NCBI RefSeq assembly: GCF_023278185.1
Contig: NZ_CP066356.1
Span: forward strand, 3,278,001 to 3,342,000
Direction of reading: 5' to 3'
Origin: Bradyrhizobium elkanii USDA 76
Lineage (GTDB): Bacteria > Pseudomonadota > Alphaproteobacteria > Rhizobiales > Xanthobacteraceae
DNA length: 64,000 nucleotides
Below the pieces are notes generated by a model, which saw only the letters and a list, made by a program, of their open reading frames with translations, made no database searches and had not been told where the DNA came from. Shown here one piece after another: positions 37,974-46,876 of the stretch. How positions within the stretch are numbered: the first letter of the stretch is position 1; every line of letters begins with the position of its first letter. The position numbers were made by a program, and so were the translations under genes.

Positions 37974-38117
37974 ATGCCCCGAGATGTCTCTTTCGACGCC
38001 CGCGCCACGAGCGAACAAGAGCGGACTAAGCTTGAATCCCTGATCTGCGAGGATTTTGAGCGCTGGCATCCCGGTCACACCCTGGAAGATCTGAAGCGAA
38101 GGGCTTCCTTCTCGTAA
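37974..38117 (+). CDS. possible 47-residue protein, perhaps truncated
   Basis: ATG 37974 to TAA 38117 encodes a strongly charged, protein-like sequence: RDVSFDARATSEQERTKLES, then CEDFERWHPGHTLEDLKRRASF. No clear ribosome site. It stops at the edge of an IS21 remnant, so a longer ancestral C-terminus may have been lost. Function unknown. Confidence 0.4.
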   Translation: MPRDVSFDARATSEQERTKLESLICEDFERWHPGHTLEDLKRRASFS

Positions 38118-38197
38118 GCCTCCGAGGGGAGACGCCTTGCGGCGGGCTGGGCTGATGGTTGAGAACTGTACGTATGGACAGCCACACGATCAGTACG

Positions 38198-39010
38198 CTG
38201 AATCGACTTGAAGTGGTCGATAGTCGATGTCCTCGACGCAGGCCTGCTGACGCACCTTGGCGTATTGCAGCCTCGTGGAGAGCCGCTTGTCGCGTCGCAG
38301 CCACGCTTCGCGTTCGGGCAGGAGCGCAAGCCATTCGGCATGGCCGAGGCTTGCAGCATCGCCGCCGGCTTCGATGTCGGCAAAGGCTTTGGCCATGCCA
38401 TGAAGGCCGAGCGCGTGGAGTTGTCGAGGGTCGGACGCGTGATGTTGGGATGAAGGATCGGCGCATTGTCCGCGGAGCGCTTGGTTGAAGGACGTCGATC
38501 GAGATTGTTGGTGAGGATCGATTTGACCGAGCCGTAGGTGCGGGCGCCGATGTCGATCGCCCGCAGGGCGGCGGCACCGAGCCGCTCTTGCCCGTAAGAT
38601 CGGGCGAGCCGGATGATGCCGGGGCAGGCGCGGAAGCCCTGCTCGGGGTGTGCCCGCTCATCGAGGATCAGGTTGCACAGCGCCGCGGTGGCAGGCCCGA
38701 TCGTGGCGGCCTCCTTGCGGATGCGCTCGATGGTCCAGCTGGCGTAGCGCCGATGACTGGACGCCATGTGCTCCGGCACGGTGGTGGGCTTGTGGTTGCC
38801 GCTCATGCGCTGATGCGCGGCGATCCGCTCGCCCCTGTGGAAAATCTCGACAGTGCGGGCGGTGAAGCGCACCTCGACCCTCGGCGCGGAGGAAGCGATG
38901 CGGGACGCTGTAGTAATGCGCTTCGACCTCGACGTGATAGTCGATGCTGACCCGGCAGATCCGCCACTTCGGCGAACACGTAGGGGCTCTCCGGCAAGTC
39001 CTTCAGCGCG
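38198..39010 (-). mobile_element. IS21-family remnant: istA C-terminus and istB N-terminus
   Basis: On the minus strand, the C-terminal part of IstA can be read in three frames: LPESPYVFAEV, then DYHVEVEAHYYSVPHRF, then RFTARTVEIFHRGERIAAH, NHKPTTVPEHMASSHRRYASW and GARTYGSVKSILTNNLDRRP. It is followed by the start of the IstB helper ATPase (MAKAFADIEAGGDAASLGHA, EWLALLPEREAWLRRDKRLS). IstB is cut after about 70 residues and has lost one base near its start. The element is dead. Confidence 0.85.
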
Positions 39011-39060
39011 GCCCTGGGCGAATGCTTACTGCGGATCGCGCAACCATCGCGCTCTAACTA

Positions 39061-39831
39061 CTAAATTTCATGAGGAAGGCAGTGCTGCGCATGTGCAGTA
39101 TTCGGCGAGCTCATTAGCAACTCCTCATCATACATGCCGTTGACCCTGTCTCGCATCACGCCATAGCACTCGCATGCAATCGTCTCGAGCCGCGTTCGGT
39201 CGATCTCTAGCATTCGTCGCTGTTCTGAAATGATGCCGCCGGCCGCTCGAAGTTTACGCATCGTTAGCGTCACGGTCGTTCGGCGCACCCCGAGGAGTTG
39301 TGCTAACGCCTCCTGCGTTAATTGAATTCGGCTGTCCGCAACTCGGTCGTGAATGTCGAGCAGCCATCGGGCCATACGGCATTCCACCGAATGGACCGCG
39401 TTGCAGGCTGCTACGTTCTGAAGCTGCAACAATTGCGTGCGAAAATGGAAACGAAGAACACGCCTAATCGCAGCGCTTTGCTCAAAGACATGCTGCAATT
39501 GTGAAACAGGTACATGGAGCGCGCTTCCGGCCACATAGGCCGTTGCCGTGACTGGCGATCGCGACCGGGAGGGACTTAGGACGGAGAGCGCGCCGACCGC
39601 TCCTTCTGAGCCCATGAGAGTGGACGCCACAATCTGACCGCCCGACATTTCGACTAAGAACGAGATGGCGCCGCTGAGGGGGAAATAGACCTGCTTGAAC
39701 TCGTCTCCTGTTCGTACCAGCACAGCATCGAACCCGAAAGACGTTTTCTGAAGATGGGGCGCAAGCAAATTGAAGTCGGCTGCGGGCAACGCCGCCAAAA
39801 GTCTATTCCCAAGGCGGGTCTGGAGCGCCAT
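39061..39831 (-). CDS. Crp/Fnr family regulator with degenerate cNMP domain
   Basis: 256 residues from the ATG at 39831 (ALQTRLGNRLLAALPAADF start). The beta-roll sensor (VYFPLSGAISFLVEMSGGQIVASTLMGSEGAVGA) lacks the canonical phosphate-binding cassette. The C-terminal helix-turn-helix is IQLTQEALAQLLGVRRTTVTLTMRKLRAAG. Proteins of this layout are common in Bradyrhizobium and Rhodopseudomonas and respond to unknown signals. It lies downstream of the IS21 remnant and is intact. Confidence 0.87.
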   Translation of the reverse strand: MALQTRLGNRLLAALPAADFNLLAPHLQKTSFGFDAVLVRTGDEFKQVYFPLSGAISFLVEMSGGQIVASTLMGSEGAVGALSVLSPSRSRSPVTATAYVAGSALHVPVSQLQHVFEQSAAIRRVLRFHFRTQLLQLQNVAACNAVHSVECRMARWLLDIHDRVADSRIQLTQEALAQLLGVRRTTVTLTMRKLRAAGGIISEQRRMLEIDRTRLETIACECYGVMRDRVNGMYDEELLMSSPNTAHAQHCLPHEI

Positions 39832-40489
39832 CACGGATGTTCCCTGAAACCGCGCAGAAACAACCAAAGTTTGAAACCCGCGCCAAGCGCGCACGTTCCT
39901 AACTGGCCTGTTGTCCTTGATCCAAACTGCCGCTTCGGTCCAAAAGCCGGCCTTGGCGGTCAGACCGGGCGACTTCCCACCGCGGCATTCCTATGTATGG
40001 CCACCAAGCGATTTCACGTTCCGCTCCGGTGTCGCGCGCGCCAGAAGCGCATAGGACACCCCCAATCCGAGGGGCATTTGAGGGTGAGGCGCTCATCGCG
40101 CGCGGCAGGTGACTTTTGACGCGAACCCAGAAGCCATGCATCAGCGCCGGGAGACGGCAGCTTTGAATGCTCCCTCTGCGGGGCGACGCTGGAAAGCGGG
40201 AAATCGGTTCGGGTGCCGACGTACAGGTTTCTCGCCGAGCCGGTGCGACTGCCTGCGAAGTAGACTGCCCATATCGTGGGTCCTCGATTCGTTCTCAATC
40301 CATAGCGCGGATGGATTACCGGGGTTCTCCGTGGGAGAACGGAGTTCCTAGCTCTATTGGCGTCCGCTAAAATCGGCTCCGCAGGCCTCGACCGAATGGC
40401 GGGGATCTGACGCGGGTTACCCTCGGGAAGAGCCGGGTGCGGGAAATCCGCCCGCCCGGATCTGTGAGGGCGAAAGCCAAATGGCTGAG
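39832..40489. other. intergenic with a dispersed repeat
   Basis: No convincing gene is seen. Bases 39951-39977 are an exact inverted copy of 28636-28662, and the surrounding sequence looks like the degenerate intergenic repeats common in Bradyrhizobium genomes. Confidence 0.5.
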
Positions 40490-40657
40490 CTACTCGACCA
40501 CAACTGGGGGCGCAGCTCGGAACTTGGCTCTGTGGTTGCTTCGCCCTGGACATTGGTCCGGCCACAAGGGGCCAATCAGGCCAACCGCTATCAGCGCGAC
40601 CCCTGCGATTAACAGCCAATGCAGCAATTGCAATGAGAGCAGTAAGGCCTTTGCCAT
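40490..40657 (-). CDS. possible 55-residue membrane protein
   Basis: From ATG 40657, with GGAG 6 bases upstream, an open frame encodes a start AKALLLSLQLLHWLLIAGV and a continuation ALIAVGLIGPLWP that makes one or two membrane helices, then a basic tail. No family recognised. The ribosome site and hydrophobic pattern support coding; the tail looks less protein-like. Confidence 0.4.
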   Translation of the reverse strand: MAKALLLSLQLLHWLLIAGVALIAVGLIGPLWPDQCPGRSNHRAKFRAAPPVVVE

Positions 40658-40673
40658 TTTCACTCCAGGAGCG

Positions 40674-40800
40674 TTACTCAAATGCCACGCCGCCCTCCGG
40701 GGCGTTTTCCTCGAACCATTTCTCGGCGGCCTCGATCGAAGCGAAGACTTTGATGTGGTCCTCGTCGCCGATTTACTTAGCCGCGTCCGTGTAGATCCAG
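40674..40800 (-). pseudogene. remnant of a small conserved protein
   Basis: The minus-strand frame reads GDEDHIKVFASIEAAEKWFE, then ENAPEGGVAFE and a stop, a coherent C-terminus of a small acidic protein. An in-frame TAA (before IGDEDHI) and no start upstream show that it is truncated or decayed. Confidence 0.45.
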
Positions 40801-40909
40801 ACAGTTTAACTGCACGGCCTTGAAAGGCAGGGCTCGATTCGATCGCTCGATGTGCCGCCCGAAATGGATCCTAGTTAGCTGCGCCGGCAGACTGCGTTGG
40901 TATACGAAG

Positions 40910-40990
40910 TCAGTGCCCAAAGAACAACCACAGCAGGATGATCACAGGAATTGGCACGCCCAAAAGCCAAAGCAAAACGCCTCGTCCCAT
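40910..40990 (-). CDS. 26-residue membrane miniprotein
   Basis: From ATG 40990, with AGGAGGG 5 bases upstream, to TGA 40910 the frame encodes GRGVLLWLLGVPIPVIILLW followed by LFFGH: a single hydrophobic span with a central Pro-Ile-Pro. The ideal ribosome site and clean hydrophobic pattern make it likely real. Similar tiny proteins are, to my recollection, widespread in Bradyrhizobium, but no role is known. Confidence 0.6.
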   Translation of the reverse strand: MGRGVLLWLLGVPIPVIILLWLFFGH

Positions 40991-41101
40991 CGCTTCCCTC
41001 CTTATTTATTCACGCCAATGGCAACTCCGGAGACGCGGCCAATGTTCCTAGCCCACCGATCGCGTCGTCCTTGCCGTTGCGCAGGGGGCGGATGGCGGTG
41101 G

Positions 41102-41194
41102 TCATCCCTCAATGATGAGGCGCCCCAGGAACGCATTGCAGGCCCGCTCGGCTTCAGCGAACGAACTGAAGGGAGACCCGGATACGTGAGCCAT
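41102..41194 (-). CDS. possible 30-residue protein
   Basis: ATG 41194 lies immediately after the stop of the next gene upstream on this strand (TGAATG), and the frame runs to TGA 41102. The sequence (AHVSGSPFSSFAEAERACNA, FLGRLIIEG) is amphipathic and could be coupled to the upstream gene, or be the tail of an older protein. Weak evidence. Confidence 0.3.
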   Translation of the reverse strand: MAHVSGSPFSSFAEAERACNAFLGRLIIEG

Positions 41195-41494
41195 TCAGAT
41201 AGTCGGGGCGATATGATGCAACAAAGCCCGGCTCTCCATGCAATCCAGGCCACTCCGGCTCTCGTTGCTGATGACGAATGAATAGTCGTCGCTGCTTGCG
41301 ATCCATATCTCCAGTTCAGTATCGACTCGGCGGAAGTGCAGGGCCATTTCACCCTCCACCTCCGTGATCATCCAGATGGGACGCTTAGCCCGCTCTTGTG
41401 CGGTTGGCCGCTTCGGCTCCCGCGCCAGCCGTTCGGCCTTTAGGCGCTTTCGATTATCGTGCATCGCTTTTTGCGCTTTGGCGTAATCCGTCAT
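41195..41494 (-). CDS. hypothetical protein, 99 residues
   Basis: A soluble charged protein from ATG 41494: basic helix TDYAKAQKAMHDNRKRLKAE, RLAREPKRPTAQERAKRP, then a beta-rich part (IWMITEVEGEMALHFRRVDT, ELEIWIASSDDYSFVI). No family recognised. Its start codon overlaps, on the other strand, the apparent start of the truncated histidine kinase, suggesting that a rearrangement joined them. Confidence 0.5.
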   Translation of the reverse strand: MTDYAKAQKAMHDNRKRLKAERLAREPKRPTAQERAKRPIWMITEVEGEMALHFRRVDTELEIWIASSDDYSFVISNESRSGLDCMESRALLHHIAPTI

Positions 41495-43706
41495 GGCTTC
41501 CGTCGGCCGGACTATTCTCGATGGGCGTCCCGTTCGCGTCCCGGACGTGCTCGCTGATCCACAGTTCAATCGCCCGCGAGCACAAAAGCTCATGGGCTTT
41601 CGTGCGGCGCTTGGTGTCCCGCTCGTGCGGGAGGGCCACGCTTTCGGTGTCATTAACCTATTTCGCTTCGCTGTCGGGTCTTTTGAGGACAAGCAGATCG
41701 AGCTGGTAGCGACGTTCGCCGACCAAGCGGTGATCGCGATCGAGAACGTCAAATTGTTTGAGCAAGTGCAGGCGAAGACGCGCAGCCTTACCGAAGCCTT
41801 GAATCAGCAAACCGCGACCGCCGACGTGCTTAAGGTCATCAGCCGCTCGGCATTCGATCTGCAAACCGTACTCGACACCCTGACCGAATCGGCCGCGCAG
41901 CTCTGCAACGCCGACATGGCGGCGATGACCCGGCAAGATGAAACGGGCGGCTACCACCACGTAACCAACTACAAGTTCTCGATCGATTGGGTAAAGATCG
42001 CAGACGCCGTTCGTCTGCATCCGGGACGCGGCAGCCTCGTCGGAAGGGTGCTTCTGGCGCGCAAGGCGGTCCAAATCGCCGACGTCCTCGCCGATGCCGA
42101 TTACTCCTATCCGGAGATGCAGCAAGCAGCCGGATATCGCACTCTGCTCGGCGTTCCACTTCTTCGCTCGGGAGAGCCCGTCGGTGTCCTGTTTTTGGCC
42201 CGCAAGATGGTTGAGCCCTTTACCGACAAGCAGGTCGAACTCGTCTCGACCTTCGCCGACCAGGCCGTCATTGCCATCGAAAACGTCCGCTTGTTCGAAG
42301 AAGTGCAATCAAAGACGCGCGACCTCTCCGAGGCCCTGACCTATCAGACCGGAAGTGCCAACATCCTCAAGGTGATCGCCTCCTCGCCGACCGACGTTGA
42401 GCCGGTCCTGCGCACCATCGTCGAGAGCGCCTGTAAGCTCTGCGAGGCCTATGATTCGGTGCTGGTCCTGAAGGAGGGTCAGGATCTCGTCGTTCGCGCG
42501 CATTACGGATCGATCGGCATGGGCACTCAGACGTGGACCGACGACCGCACCTCCGTGTCGGGGCTCGCACTTGCCGAGCGGATGCCGATACACTTGCACG
42601 ACGTCCTCTCCGATGAAGGCCGCGACTTTCCTATTGCGCAAGCGATGTCGCGACAGGATGGTTGCCGCACCATTCTGGCCGTGCCGATGCTAAGCGAAGG
42701 TGAGAGCATTGGCGCGATCGTACTTCGCCGTGCCGAGGTGCTGCCTTTCAGTGACAAGCAGGTCGCGCTCCTGCAGACCTTCGCCGATCAGGCGGTGATC
42801 GCGCTCGGCAACGTCCGCTTGTTCGAGGAGGTTCAAGCTCGCACCCGCGAACTGGCCAAATCCATCGATGAATTGCGCGCCGCCCAAGACCGCCTGGTGC
42901 AGACCGAGAAGCTTGCATCCCTCGGCCAGCTCACTGCCGGCATCGCACACGAGATCAAGAATCCACTCAATTTTGTCAACAATTTTTCTGCGCTGTCCGC
43001 CGAATTGATCGGCGAGCTCAACGAGCTGCTCGGAAATGCGGAACTCGATGACAAGATCCGCACCGACGTAGACGAGCTTGCGCAGATGCTGAAGGGCAAT
43101 CTCGACAAGGTCGTCCAGCACGGCAAACGTGCCGATTCCATCGTCAAGAACATGTTGCTGCATTCGCGCGAGGGGACGGGCGAACGTCGTCCGACCGACA
43201 TTAATGCAATTGTCGAGGAAAGCCTTAACCTTGCTTATCACGGCGCACGCGCGGAGAAATCCGGTTTTAACGTCACGCTCAAACGCGACCTCGATCCGAA
43301 TGCCGGGACGGCGGAGCTTTACCCGCAGGAGATCATGCGGGTGTTGCTCAACCTGATCTCCAATGGCTTCTATGCGGCTCACAAGCGCAAGGAAGCTGCC
43401 GGCGATGCCTTTGAGCCGACATTGAGCGCAACCACGCGAGCTATGGCAAATGAAGTGGAGGTTAGGATCCGCGACAATGGCGTCGGGATTGCGGAGGAGA
43501 TCAGAACGAAGATCTTCAATCCTTTCTTTACGACCAAGCCCGCCGGCGAAGGCACCGGGCTCGGCCTTTCGATGAGCCATGACATCATCGTGAAACAGCA
43601 CGGCGGCAGGATCGCCGTCGAGACTGAGCCGGGAGCATTTACCGAGTTCGTCATTACCCTGCCGCGGGTGGTGGCAGTGCAAGGCAATAGCGGAGGCACG
43701 AGTTGA
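41493..43706 (+). CDS. multi-GAF sensor histidine kinase, N-terminally truncated
   Basis: 737 residues. The frame opens inside a GAF domain (GRTILDGRPVRVPDVLADPQF) and an in-frame TAA lies only 7 bases upstream of the ATG, so the first GAF domain and anything before it are missing. Two further GAF domains follow (about 105-255 and 270-440), each ending FADQAVIA(I/L)xNVRLFEEVQ. The phospho-acceptor is His486 in GIAHEIKNPLNFV. The ATPase domain has LLNLISNGFYA, DNGVGI and GTGLGLS. The response regulator gene overlaps its stop. Catalytic parts are intact, sensing parts partly lost. Confidence 0.85.
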   Translation: MASVGRTILDGRPVRVPDVLADPQFNRPRAQKLMGFRAALGVPLVREGHAFGVINLFRFAVGSFEDKQIELVATFADQAVIAIENVKLFEQVQAKTRSLTEALNQQTATADVLKVISRSAFDLQTVLDTLTESAAQLCNADMAAMTRQDETGGYHHVTNYKFSIDWVKIADAVRLHPGRGSLVGRVLLARKAVQIADVLADADYSYPEMQQAAGYRTLLGVPLLRSGEPVGVLFLARKMVEPFTDKQVELVSTFADQAVIAIENVRLFEEVQSKTRDLSEALTYQTGSANILKVIASSPTDVEPVLRTIVESACKLCEAYDSVLVLKEGQDLVVRAHYGSIGMGTQTWTDDRTSVSGLALAERMPIHLHDVLSDEGRDFPIAQAMSRQDGCRTILAVPMLSEGESIGAIVLRRAEVLPFSDKQVALLQTFADQAVIALGNVRLFEEVQARTRELAKSIDELRAAQDRLVQTEKLASLGQLTAGIAHEIKNPLNFVNNFSALSAELIGELNELLGNAELDDKIRTDVDELAQMLKGNLDKVVQHGKRADSIVKNMLLHSREGTGERRPTDINAIVEESLNLAYHGARAEKSGFNVTLKRDLDPNAGTAELYPQEIMRVLLNLISNGFYAAHKRKEAAGDAFEPTLSATTRAMANEVEVRIRDNGVGIAEEIRTKIFNPFFTTKPAGEGTGLGLSMSHDIIVKQHGGRIAVETEPGAFTEFVITLPRVVAVQGNSGGTS

Positions 43707-44092
43707 GCGTTTACATTCTCGTCGTCGACGACGAGCCCGACGTGGAGGTATTGTATCGACAGCATTTTCGGCGCGAGCTGCGTGCCGGCCGCTTTCTCAT
43801 GGAGTTCGCCGCTTCCGCGCCGGCGGCACTTCAGCGGGCCGCCGACGTTCGCGATCCCTCGCTAATCCTGATTCTATCGGACATCAACATGCCCGGAATG
43901 AGCGGGCTGGAAATGCTGCCAGAGGTACGAGCCAGACGGCCCGACGTTCCCGTGATCATGATTACGGCCTATGGTGACGCGGAAACCCGCAGGACAGCAT
44001 TGGAGCGCGGCGCCGACGCCCTATTGACCAAGCCGATCGACTTCGGGCAGCTTCGCCAGGAGATCGACGCGCGGCTCGGACAGGTCGCATGA
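43703..44092 (+). CDS. response regulator, single receiver domain
   Basis: 129 residues from a TTG start overlapping the kinase stop. It is a receiver domain only: acidic pair in VVDDEPDVE, phospho-acceptor Asp in ILSDINMPGMSG, Thr in MITAYGD and Lys in LTKPIDF. It has no output domain, so it may act by protein contact or pass phosphate on. Its stop overlaps the start of the next receiver-cyclase gene, completing a kinase-regulator-cyclase operon. Confidence 0.9.
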   Translation: MSVYILVVDDEPDVEVLYRQHFRRELRAGRFLMEFAASAPAALQRAADVRDPSLILILSDINMPGMSGLEMLPEVRARRPDVPVIMITAYGDAETRRTALERGADALLTKPIDFGQLRQEIDARLGQVA

Positions 44093-45327
44093 CCGCTACC
44101 ATCCTAGTGGTCGACGACGAGCCGGATCTGGAGGCTCTCGTCCTCCAAAAAATTCCGCCGTCAGATTCGCGACGGGCAGGTCAGCTTCGTCTTCGCCCAT
44201 GACGGCCTTGAAGCCCTGCAGTCGATCGAGGCGCATCCCGACGTCGACTTGGTCGTCTCCGACATCAACATGCCGCGCATGGACGGCTTATCGCTGCTGG
44301 CGAAACTACAGGAGGCCGAGGAAAAGAAGTCGACCATTATTGTTTCCGCCTACGGCGACATGAGCAACATCCGCACGGCGATGAACCGGGGCGCGTTTGA
44401 TTTCCTTACCAAGCCGATCGATTTTGCCGACCTGGAAACGACTATTGTCACATCGACATGCTGCGCGAGGCGCGCCGCCGCCAGGTCGAAGCCGAGCGCG
44501 CCCACGCCTCGCTGTCCCGCTATTTCTCGCCTGAGCTTGCCAAGCGTCTTGCTGCAGGCGGCGACGGTAACGATATGCAGGTGCACTGGCGTGATGTCGC
44601 CGTCATCTTCACCGACATCACGGGCTTCACCTCGCTGGTCGAAACCGCCGCGCCCGAAGTGCTGGCCGAGCTGCTTAATGAATATGTCGGCGGCCTGACC
44701 GACGTCGTCTTCGCTCATGAGGGCACGGTGGCCAAGGTGATCGGCGATGCGATCCAGGTGCTGTTCAACGCGCCCGGCGAGCAGGCCGACTACGCTAACC
44801 GCGCTATAGCCTGCGCGCAGGCGATCGATCGATGGGCGGAGGTGTTCCGCGGACGCTGGAAGGAAAAGGGTGTCGATTTCGGGGCCACACGGATCGGCGT
44901 GCACGCTGGTCCCGCCCTGGTTGGCAATTTCGGCGGCAGTCGCTTCTTCGATTACACAGCCTATGGCGATACCATCAATACCGCTGCACGGCTCGAGACA
45001 GCGAACAAGACTTTGGGAACACGGGTCTGCGTTAGTGCTGCGGTTGCGGGTGCAGCGGCAGACTTCGAGGGACGGCCGGTCGGCGACCTTCTGCTGCGCG
45101 GGCGCAGCGAACCGTTGCGCGCCTATGAACCGCTCGCCCCGGCGGAATTCGAGGCGCCAGCGACCGCACGATACGCCCAAGCCTTTGCCAAGCTCGAGGC
45201 CGAAGACGCTTCGGCCATGCCGGCCTTCGCCGCGCTGGTCGGAGTGCATGCCGATGACCCCCTTGCTGGCTTTCACCTCAAGCGTCTACTCAACGGAGCG
45301 AAGGGCGCCCGTATGCAACTCGGCTAA
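44089..45327 (+). pseudogene. receiver-adenylate/guanylate cyclase, two frameshifts
   Basis: The ATG at 44089 overlaps the previous stop and opens a receiver domain (TILVVDDEPDLEALVLQK). A run of six A at 44147-44152, where five are expected, shifts the frame; the domain continues from 44153 ([47 protein letters not shown]). A second break near 44447 leads to a class III cyclase domain ([30 protein letters not shown] with metal-binding Asp, GDAIQVLF, GVHAGPALVGNFGG, YTAYGDTINTAARLE). The cyclase part alone, 44458-45327, could be translated separately. Confidence 0.85.
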
Positions 45328-45507
45328 GTCGTGGACTGCTCGCTGTTAAGTGGTGCTTGTTGTGCGCATAGGCATACGGACAAGGGCTCGTCCGTATTCC
45401 ATTATTTCCGATGGGCGAATCCGATCGGGCAGGCCTATGCCACTCGGGCAATGAATCCGGATGAGGCTATGGGCGGCCGGCGCGTGAGGCGACAGCGATC
45501 AGTCGAT

Positions 45508-45541
45508 AAAGAGAGGCCGCAGACTTTGCGACCTCTCTCTT
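45508..45541. terminator. bidirectional terminator-like hairpin
   Basis: AGAGAGG and CCTCTCT, extended by CGCA/TGCG inside, form a long stem between the cyclase gene and the convergent His-rich gene. T-rich sequence follows on the plus side (CTTTGATTT) and TTTATC on the minus side. Confidence 0.65.
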
Positions 45542-45553
45542 TGATTTAAGCAG

Positions 45554-45829
45554 TCACCACCAGTGGCGGTGATGATGGCGCCAACCGTAGTGATGGCCCC
45601 GGTACCAGCCATAATGATGGCCGCGTCCCCAACCGTAGTGATGGCCGCGACCGCCATGATGACCCCAACCGTGTCCATTCCCGTGTCCGTGGCCGCCTCT
45701 GACCTGAATGACTTCACCCGCGGTGCTACCCATTGCATGTGGCGTTGCCATCGGCATGGCCGATGCCGACAGCATGGGCGTAAGCGAAAAAGCACAACCG
45801 ATAACTGCGATTGCCAAGAGCCTTTTCAT
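45554..45829 (-). CDS. exported His/Gly/Trp/Tyr-rich protein with GHHYGW repeats
   Basis: 91 residues. A signal peptide (KRLLAIAVIGCAFSLTPMLS to ASA) precedes a short linker and a C-terminal half made of repeated GHHYGW/GHH units ending in RHHHRHWW. His-rich repeats of this kind suggest binding of metal ions in the periplasm, or an adhesive or structural role, but neither is proven. A hairpin terminator follows. No family name recognised. Confidence 0.7.
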   Translation of the reverse strand: MKRLLAIAVIGCAFSLTPMLSASAMPMATPHAMGSTAGEVIQVRGGHGHGNGHGWGHHGGRGHHYGWGRGHHYGWYRGHHYGWRHHHRHWW

Positions 45830-46041
45830 AAGATGGTCCTCCCGTTTTGAGCGCTAACCCAGCAGACTATCAGTCGCGCATTGCAATGCTCGCTGAACGG
45901 TGCATTCACCTACGGTTCATCGATGCCGCGCTTCGGCGCTGCCTAGACCCCTCTGGGGTCTATTGGAATCTGATGAGCCATATTCATGGAACGTCGTTCG
46001 GATCGCGCGGTTGGTTGCCGGGGCTCATTCTGGAGGACAAA

Positions 46042-46318
46042 ATGAAGCGCACAATTATCGCACTTTCTGCCGCCTGCCTTAATGGCTTCGAGCACCGCCG
46101 TGTTCGCGCAAGGCGTTTCGAGCAAATCTCCCGGCCACGAGATGCAGGACAGGGGCTCCAAGAAGGGTAGCCCCGGCGCCTCAGGTTATGCGCCCGGACA
46201 GGAAATGCAGGCAAAGGGCTCGAAGTCTGGCAGCCCCGGCGCATCGGGATATGTTCCTGGTCAGACGACAGGGTCCAGCACCGGAATGAAATCGGGTGGC
46301 TCGTCCAGGTCCAAGTAG
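46042..46318 (+). pseudogene. exported protein with SPGASGY repeats, signal peptide frameshifted
   Basis: ATG 46042, with GGAGGA 5 bases upstream, opens a signal peptide (KRTIIALSAACL). One extra base at 46078-46082 (CTTAATG) throws the frame out. From 46082 the rest follows in another frame: ASSTAVFAQGVSSKSPGHEM, then two repeats of about 18 residues built on KGSKSGSPGASGYVPGQ. As written, the mature part would lack its leader. Removing one base restores a normal small secreted protein of about 91 residues. Confidence 0.7.
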
Positions 46319-46327
46319 CCGGCGTAC

Positions 46328-46358
46328 GGGTCGTCCCAGCGTTCGGCCGGGGCGACCC
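46328..46358 (+). terminator. hairpin terminator
   Basis: GGGTCGTCCC and GGGGCGACCC pair over 10 positions (one G-T) across an 11-base loop, followed by TTAT, 9 bases after the stop of the SPGASGY gene. Confidence 0.55.
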
Positions 46359-46373
46359 TTATCGGACCCCGCG

Positions 46374-46556
46374 TTATCTTGGCCTCGGGCCCCGCGGCGC
46401 GGTGGCGAACGTTAGACCAAGAACCCTAGCTCTGAGCCGCACCGCGGCTTCGCTGCGGTTCATCTCAACGGCAATGTCGACAGCGTAACGGCCCTCCGCG
46501 ATGAGCTTTTGCAGAGTATCGTCTTCAGCGGGATCCCAAGGGCGGTTCTTTGGCAT
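46374..46556 (-). CDS. small SANT/Myb-like DNA-binding protein
   Basis: 60 residues from ATG 46556. The whole protein is a three-helix motif: PWDPAEDDTLQKLIAEGRYA, VDIAVEMNRSEAAVRLRARVLG, with the tryptophan and helix spacing of SANT/Myb-like or GcrA-type DNA-binding domains. It is the last of three overlapping small genes on this strand. A similar motif occurs in the divergent gene at 46964. Confidence 0.65.
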   Translation of the reverse strand: MPKNRPWDPAEDDTLQKLIAEGRYAVDIAVEMNRSEAAVRLRARVLGLTFATAPRGPRPR

Positions 46557-46701
46557 TGCGATGCAAATCAGTCTTTGAGGCCAATCCGTACTGGTGAGCC
46601 TTCTCCAGCAGCGCGTCTCTGATCGGGCCGGGCGGAAGAAGAGCGGCCTGTCTTCGCGCTTCGCGTGCACACTCAGAGCTGACTTCTTGCTCTTTCATCA
46701 T
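46525..46701 (-). CDS. small hypothetical protein
   Basis: 58 residues, helical: SSECAREARRQAALLPPGPI, RDALLEKAHQYGLASKTDLH. A GGAGG lies about 8 bases before the start. The LLPPGPxRDALLxKA block is, to my recollection, common in tiny rhizobial proteins of unknown role. It overlaps the genes on both sides by about 30 bases, so the three are probably coupled. Confidence 0.6.
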   Translation of the reverse strand: MMKEQEVSSECAREARRQAALLPPGPIRDALLEKAHQYGLASKTDLHRNAKEPPLGSR

Positions 46702-46876
46702 AGCTCGCCTCCAGCTCCTTGCGGACGGCCGCCGCAGAATTCCCGACTTTATCGACCGCCTTACGAAGCTCTTCCTTCGAGACACCGAGCGCATGAGCCC
46801 AGCATTTCATTTGGTCGGGCGCATGCAGATTGATCTTTGAGCGCTCGAACTGATCTTTTTTCGTAAGGCTCTCCAT
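46673..46876 (-). CDS. DUF3606 family protein
   Basis: 67 residues with the DUF3606 pattern: RSKINLHAPDQMKCWAHALG, VSKEELRKAVDKVGNSAAAV, RKELEA. The family is small, helical and of unknown function, often found in rhizobial accessory or stress regions. First gene of a chain of three overlapping small genes. Confidence 0.8.
   Translation of the reverse strand: MESLTKKDQFERSKINLHAPDQMKCWAHALGVSKEELRKAVDKVGNSAAAVRKELEASYDERARSQL

Noticed and set aside
44364..45276. Long minus-strand frame opposite the cyclase
   Set aside because: It mirrors a domain with catalytic motifs on the plus strand; the high GC content gives long antisense frames here.
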